Shown here piece after piece: positions 7,314-10,030 of a DNA stretch of 10,030 nt. Numbering within the stretch: the stretch's first letter is position 1; each line of letters opens with the position of its first letter. The notes under the pieces were generated by a model. That model saw only the letters and a list, made by a program, of their open reading frames with translations, made no database searches and was not told the origin of the DNA. Source of the DNA: an uncultured Clostridia bacterium (GTDB lineage: Bacteria > Bacillota_A > Clostridia > Oscillospirales > Oscillospiraceae); contig CAMJGU010000014.1 of NCBI GenBank assembly GCA_946405325.1, positions 1-10,030 on the forward strand. Reading direction: 5' to 3'. The position numbers were made by a program, and so were the translations under genes.

Positions 7314-7799
7314 ATGTATCAGATCGGTGACAAGATCGTGCATCCGATGCATGGTGCCGGTGTGATCGACAGCATCGTGGAAGAGAAGATCAGCGGAAAG
7401 CAGATCTCCTTCTATGTGTTCAAGATGCCCATTTCCGGACTGACGTTGAAGATCCCCGTGGAGAACAGTGAGATGATCGGCATTCGGGACATTTCCCCCG
7501 TGGAATCCATCGAGGCCGTGATCGAGCAGATCCCGCAGCTGAGCATCGACATGACCGCCAACTGGAACCATCGCTACCGCGAGAACATGGAGCGCATCAA
7601 GAGCGGCGATCTGCTGGAGGTCGCGGGCGTCATCAAGGCGCTCATGCACCGCGACAACGAGCGCGGGCTCTCCAACGGCGAGCGCAAGATGCTCCACAGC
7701 GCCAAGCAGATCCTGATCTCGGAGATTGTGCTGGCGGAGAGCGTCGCGTATCCCGAGGCGGAGGCGCGCGTGAACAGCGTCATGCTGAGCAAGGAATAA
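7314..7799 (+). CDS. carD: CarD-family transcriptional regulator (CdnL/CarD-like)
   Basis: A 161-residue protein. Residues 1-60 form the Tudor-like RNA-polymerase-interaction domain, beginning with the family signature MYQIGDKIVHPMHGAGVI and continuing with a YVFKMP...LTLKIPVEN beta segment. The remaining part (about 70-155) is helical and rich in Arg and Lys (RYRENMERIKSGD; NGERKMLHSAKQIL), as in the DNA-binding domain of CarD. Known CarD proteins bind the RNA polymerase beta subunit and stabilise open complexes at rRNA and other promoters; the same role is inferred here. ATG 7314 is preferred: AAGGGAGGTG (7295-7304) precedes it by about 11 nt, whereas GTG 7302 overlaps that SD and would add four residues ahead of the conserved Met-Tyr. 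The ispD start is 13 nt after the stop, and carD-ispD-ispF order also exists in Mycobacterium tuberculosis. Confidence 0.92.
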   Translation: MYQIGDKIVHPMHGAGVIDSIVEEKISGKQISFYVFKMPISGLTLKIPVENSEMIGIRDISPVESIEAVIEQIPQLSIDMTANWNHRYRENMERIKSGDLLEVAGVIKALMHRDNERGLSNGERKMLHSAKQILISEIVLAESVAYPEAEARVNSVMLSKE

Positions 7800-7812
7800 A
7801 AGGAGAGCGCCC

Positions 7813-8541
7813 ATGAAGCTCTGGCAAAAACTCTTTCCCGACCACCGCCCCGTGAACCCCTACTGCTCGGCGCTCATCGCCGCGGCGGGCTCGTCGCAGC
7901 GAATGGCGGGGGAGAACAAGCTGATGCTGCCGCTCGGCGGCAAGCCCGTGCTGGCGCACACACTGCAAGCGGTGGACGCCGCGGCGGGCGTGAACGAGAT
8001 CGTCATCGCGACCCGCGAGGAGGATATCGTGAAGATCGCGGAGCTGTGCAAGGTCTGGGGCATTCAGAAGCCCGTGAAGATCATCGCCGGCGGCAAGACG
8101 CGGGAGGAATCCGTGCTCCGCGCCGCCATCGAGGCGAACGAGAACGCGGACTTGCTCGCGGTGCAGGACGGCGCGCGGCCGTTCGTGACGCCGGAGCTGA
8201 TCGACAGCGTGATCGAGGCGGCGCGGGAGCATTTCGCCGCCGCCCCCGCGATCCCGGTCAAGGACACGGTGAAGGTCGCGGTGGACGGTATCGTGCGCGA
8301 GACGCCCGACCGCTCGCTTCTGTACGCGGTGCAGACGCCGCAGGTGTTCGACGCGCAGCTGCTGCGCGCGGCGCTCCAGTCCGCGGTGGACGCGGGCGCG
8401 GTGCTGACCGACGATTGCTCCGCTGTGGAGCGCCTTGGCAAGGAGATCTGCTTGACAGCGGGCCTCGAGGAAAACATCAAGATTACCACCCCGCTGGACA
8501 TGATTCTGGCGGAGGCGATTCTGGCAAAAAGAGAGGGCTGA
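7813..8541 (+). CDS. ispD: 2-C-methyl-D-erythritol 4-phosphate cytidylyltransferase
   Basis: A 242-residue enzyme joining CTP and MEP to form CDP-methylerythritol, the third MEP-pathway step. The CTP-binding loop is LIAAAGSSQRMAGENK (21-36, with R30 and K36), followed by GGKPVLAHTL (42-51), GGKTREESV (93-101), DGARPFV (119-125), PVKDTVK (148-154), YAVQTPQVF (171-179) and the closing NIKITTPLDMILAEAI (221-236, K224). Two details differ from common IspD: the loop reads NKLML rather than PKQF, keeping the Lys but not the Gln, and the usual VHDG is VQDG. About 19 residues precede the first beta strand, more than in E. coli IspD, but AGGAG (7801-7805) sits 7 nt before ATG 7813 and no better start lies further in. 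The stop TGA lies inside the loop of a hairpin (8526-8553). Confidence 0.94.
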   Translation: MKLWQKLFPDHRPVNPYCSALIAAAGSSQRMAGENKLMLPLGGKPVLAHTLQAVDAAAGVNEIVIATREEDIVKIAELCKVWGIQKPVKIIAGGKTREESVLRAAIEANENADLLAVQDGARPFVTPELIDSVIEAAREHFAAAPAIPVKDTVKVAVDGIVRETPDRSLLYAVQTPQVFDAQLLRAALQSAVDAGAVLTDDCSAVERLGKEICLTAGLEENIKITTPLDMILAEAILAKREG

Positions 8542-8553
8542 ACCTCTCTTTTT
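8526..8553 (+). terminator. Terminator-like hairpin between ispD and ispF, with the ispD stop codon in its loop
   Basis: AAAAAGAGAGG (8526-8536) is perfectly complementary to CCTCTCTTTTT (8543-8553), loop GCTGAA (8537-8542). The ispD stop TGA occupies 8539-8541, in the loop. The right arm ends in a T run, so it can act as an intrinsic terminator; the left A run makes it symmetric, but no reverse-strand gene faces it. A ribosome finishing ispD would cover the left arm, so termination may be partial and depend on translation. Confidence 0.7.
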
Positions 8554-8574
8554 CCGCGTTGGGAGGTAGAACAC

Positions 8575-9060
8575 ATGACAAATTTGAGAATCGGACACGG
8601 CTATGACGTGCATCGGCTGGTGGAGGGCAGGCCCCTGATCCTCGGCGGTCTGGCGGTGCCGTACGAAAAGGGGTTGGACGGACACTCGGACGCCGACGTG
8701 CTGCTCCACGCCATCATGGACGCACTGCTCGGCGCGGCGGCGCTGGGCGACATCGGGCGGCACTTTCCGGACAGCGACCCCGCCTACGCGGGCGTATCGA
8801 GTCTGGTGCTGCTCAAGTCCGTGGGCGGGCTGCTCAGGCACGCGGGCTATGCCGTCGTGAACATCGACGCGACGGTGCTGGCGCAAAAGCCGAAGCTCGC
8901 GCCGTACATCGAGGAGATGCGCCGCCGGATCGCGGAGACGCTAGGTATCAGCCACGACTGCGTGAGCGTCAAGGCGACCACCGAGGAGGGGCTCGGCTTC
9001 ACCGGCGAGGGCAAGGGCATCGCGGTACACGCCGTGGCGCTGATCGAGAAAACGGAATAA
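8575..9060 (+). CDS. ispF: 2-C-methyl-D-erythritol 2,4-cyclodiphosphate synthase
   Basis: A 161-residue protein of standard length that cyclises CDP-ME 2-phosphate to MEcPP with release of CMP, the fifth MEP-pathway step. The metal ligands are D11 and H13 (GYDVHR) and H45 ([15 protein letters not shown]). Further signatures are [12 protein letters not shown] at about 58-69, [18 protein letters not shown] at about 95-112, and the CDP-site segment [18 protein letters not shown] near the C-terminus. All active-site positions seem intact; the family works as a homotrimer. GGGAGG (8561-8566) precedes ATG 8575 by 8 nt. The 33-nt gap to ispD contains a terminator-like hairpin, so expression relative to ispD may be lowered. 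IspE, the intervening enzyme, is not in the window. Confidence 0.96.
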   Translation: MTNLRIGHGYDVHRLVEGRPLILGGLAVPYEKGLDGHSDADVLLHAIMDALLGAAALGDIGRHFPDSDPAYAGVSSLVLLKSVGGLLRHAGYAVVNIDATVLAQKPKLAPYIEEMRRRIAETLGISHDCVSVKATTEEGLGFTGEGKGIAVHAVALIEKTE

Positions 9061-9065
9061 GACGC

Positions 9066-9090
9066 AAAGAGGGCTTCGGCCCTCTTTTTT
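9066..9090 (+). terminator. Intrinsic terminator after ispF
   Basis: AAAGAGGGC (9066-9074) pairs with GCCCTCTTT (9079-9087) around a UUCG tetraloop closed by C-G, the exceptionally stable form, with six T at 9085-9090. It starts 6 nt after the ispF stop and separates carD-ispDF from the next pair. Confidence 0.93.
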
Positions 9091-9137
9091 CACGCCCGCC
9101 GCGCCGCGGTCATAAGATGCGGTAAGGAGGGAATCCT

Positions 9138-9389
9138 ATGGACTATTATCTGTTGACCGCCCGATCCATCACGCACGTCCAGCAGATGGCGAAGGCGTTG
9201 GAGCATACAGGGATCAACGCGAAGATCCGCCGCGTCGGCACCGGCGTGACCAAGAGCGGCTGCGGCTACACCCTGCAGGTGTCGGAGCGGCAGTATCCCC
9301 GCTGCGCGGAGCGGCTGCGCGCGGCGAACGTCCGGCCCGTGCGGGTGCTGCATGTGACCGGCAGCGGCACGCAAGAGGTGCCACTATGA
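9138..9389 (+). CDS. DUF3343 protein, putative Se/S carrier-like
   Basis: An 83-residue protein matching the small DUF3343 family, which Pfam describes as putative Se/S carrier-like. Visible features are the N-terminal strand DYYLLTARSITHVQQMAKAL, where a membrane- or transport-type gene would have a signal but none is present, a central TKSGCGYTLQV containing the conserved Cys (C42) expected to carry the chalcogen, and a short C-terminal strand VRPVRVLHV. A second Cys is C56. TAAGGAGG (9123-9130) lies 7 nt before ATG 9138. The stop overlaps the next gene's start as ATGA, which ties it to a cysteine desulfurase-like partner and supports a sulfur or selenium transfer role by inference. I see no convincing promoter in the 47 nt after the ispF terminator; TAAGAT at 9113-9118 is the best -10 but lacks a -35. 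Assignment rests on memory of the family pattern. Confidence 0.75.
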   Translation: MDYYLLTARSITHVQQMAKALEHTGINAKIRRVGTGVTKSGCGYTLQVSERQYPRCAERLRAANVRPVRVLHVTGSGTQEVPL

Positions 9390-10030
9390 TCTATCTTGAC
9401 AGCGCGGCGACCACGTTTCGCAAGCCCCAGAGCGTCCGCGTGGCGGTGCAGCGCGCCATGCAGACCATGAGCTCGCCGGGGCGCGGCGGGTACGCGAGCG
9501 CAAGGGCGGCGGAGGAACTGCTGTTCCGCACCCGCGCTCTCGCGGCGGAGATGTTCGGCGTGCCGTCGCCGGAGCAGGTGGTGTTCACCACGAGCGCCAC
9601 CCATGGGCTGAACATCGCCATCAAGAGCCTCGTGCCGCCCGGCGGACGCGCAATCGTATCCCCTTGGGAGCACAACGCGGTGACACGCCCGCTGCACGCG
9701 CTTGGCGCGGAGGTGACGGTCGCTGCCGCGCCGCTCTTTGACGACGACGCCTGCGTGCGCGCGTTCCAAAAGGCGCTGCGCCGGGGCGCGGACGCCGTGG
9801 TCTGCACCGCCGCGTCCAACGTGTTCGGCTGCGCACTGCCCATCGAGGAGATCGCGGGGCTGTGCCGCCGCGCGGGCGTGCCGCTGATCGTGGACGCGTC
9901 GCAGTCGGCGGGCGTGCTGCCGCTCGACATGACGGCGCTGGGCGCGGCGTTCGTCGCCATGCCGGGGCACAAGGGGCTCTACGGCCCGCAGGGGACGGGG
10001 CTGCTGCTCTGCGGCGCGGCGGCAAAGCCG
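9386..10030 (+). CDS. Class V aminotransferase / cysteine desulfurase-family protein, N-terminal part
   Basis: The first 215 residues of a PLP enzyme; the frame is open to the right edge. YLDSAATTFRKP (3-14) is the N-terminal signature, TTSATHGLN (68-76) the phosphate-binding region, WEHNAVTRPL (94-103) contains the His that stacks on PLP, VDASQSAG (169-176) contains the Asp (D170) that contacts the pyridine nitrogen, and GHKGLYGPQGTG (194-205) contains the PLP Schiff-base lysine K196. GHKGLYGPQGTG is typical of the NifS-like subfamily represented by Enterococcus EF2568 (TIGR01977), found with DUF3343 and SelD-type genes in selenium-dependent hydroxylase contexts. The catalytic Cys loop that would separate a true desulfurase from selenocysteine lyase lies outside the window. 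ATG 9386 overlaps the DUF3343 stop; AAGAGG (9373-9378) is its RBS. Confidence 0.87.
   Translation, partial: MIYLDSAATTFRKPQSVRVAVQRAMQTMSSPGRGGYASARAAEELLFRTRALAAEMFGVPSPEQVVFTTSATHGLNIAIKSLVPPGGRAIVSPWEHNAVTRPLHALGAEVTVAAAPLFDDDACVRAFQKALRRGADAVVCTAASNVFGCALPIEEIAGLCRRAGVPLIVDASQSAGVLPLDMTALGAAFVAMPGHKGLYGPQGTGLLLCGAAAKP

Noticed and set aside
9088..9118. Promoter for the DUF3343 gene (TAAGAT at 9113-9118)
   Set aside because: No -35 hexamer at a usable spacing; the interval is mostly G/C, so I do not list it as a feature.
9266..9970. Reverse-strand frames opposite the class V aminotransferase
   Set aside because: The forward frame from 9386 is open to the window edge and carries all PLP-site motifs; the reverse frames show none.

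Overview
The window is a GC-rich (well above 60% by eye) stretch of a bacterial chromosome, almost fully coding on the + strand. Strong GGAGG ribosome binding sites, compact intrinsic terminators, an IspH-S1 fusion, a CarD-family regulator and a clostridial butyryl-CoA:acetate CoA-transferase all point to an anaerobic, butyrate-forming Clostridia, most likely an Oscillospiraceae-type gut organism. The taxonomic guess is inference; no rRNA is present.

Layout. (1) Positions 1-5627 form one tightly packed operon that begins left of the window: the end of an RsuA/RluB-family rRNA pseudouridine synthase, a MurR/RpiR-type regulator, a BaiN/HI0933-type flavoprotein, cytidylate kinase (cmk), a PlsC-type acyltransferase, and a 652-residue fusion of IspH with four S1 RNA-binding domains. 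Four successive gene junctions overlap (one by 8 nt, three as ATGA). A strong terminator closes the operon at 5641-5672. (2) A monocistronic unit, with its own sigma-A-like promoter and terminator, encodes butyryl-CoA:acetate CoA-transferase (5775-7115). (3) A carD-ispD-ispF operon (7314-9060) follows, with a promoter built almost identically to that of the CoA-transferase; a terminator-like hairpin lies between ispD and ispF. (4) After another terminator, a DUF3343 protein (putative Se/S carrier) overlaps by ATGA a class V aminotransferase / cysteine desulfurase-like gene that runs off the right edge.

Functionally the window combines translation (pseudouridine synthase, S1), nucleotide and lipid precursors (cmk, plsC), three steps of the MEP isoprenoid pathway split over two operons (ispD, ispF, ispH), the terminal step of butyrate fermentation, and a probable sulfur/selenium mobilisation pair. 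Most of this is conserved core genome. I see no phage, insertion sequence, CRISPR, tRNA or rRNA, and no gene-free stretch above 300 bases. The signal most worth following is inside ispH: an AT-rich patch with an extended -10 promoter candidate, followed by a near-consensus Shine-Dalgarno and ATG at the exact IspH/S1 boundary. Together these could let the cell make free S1 protein from within the fusion gene.
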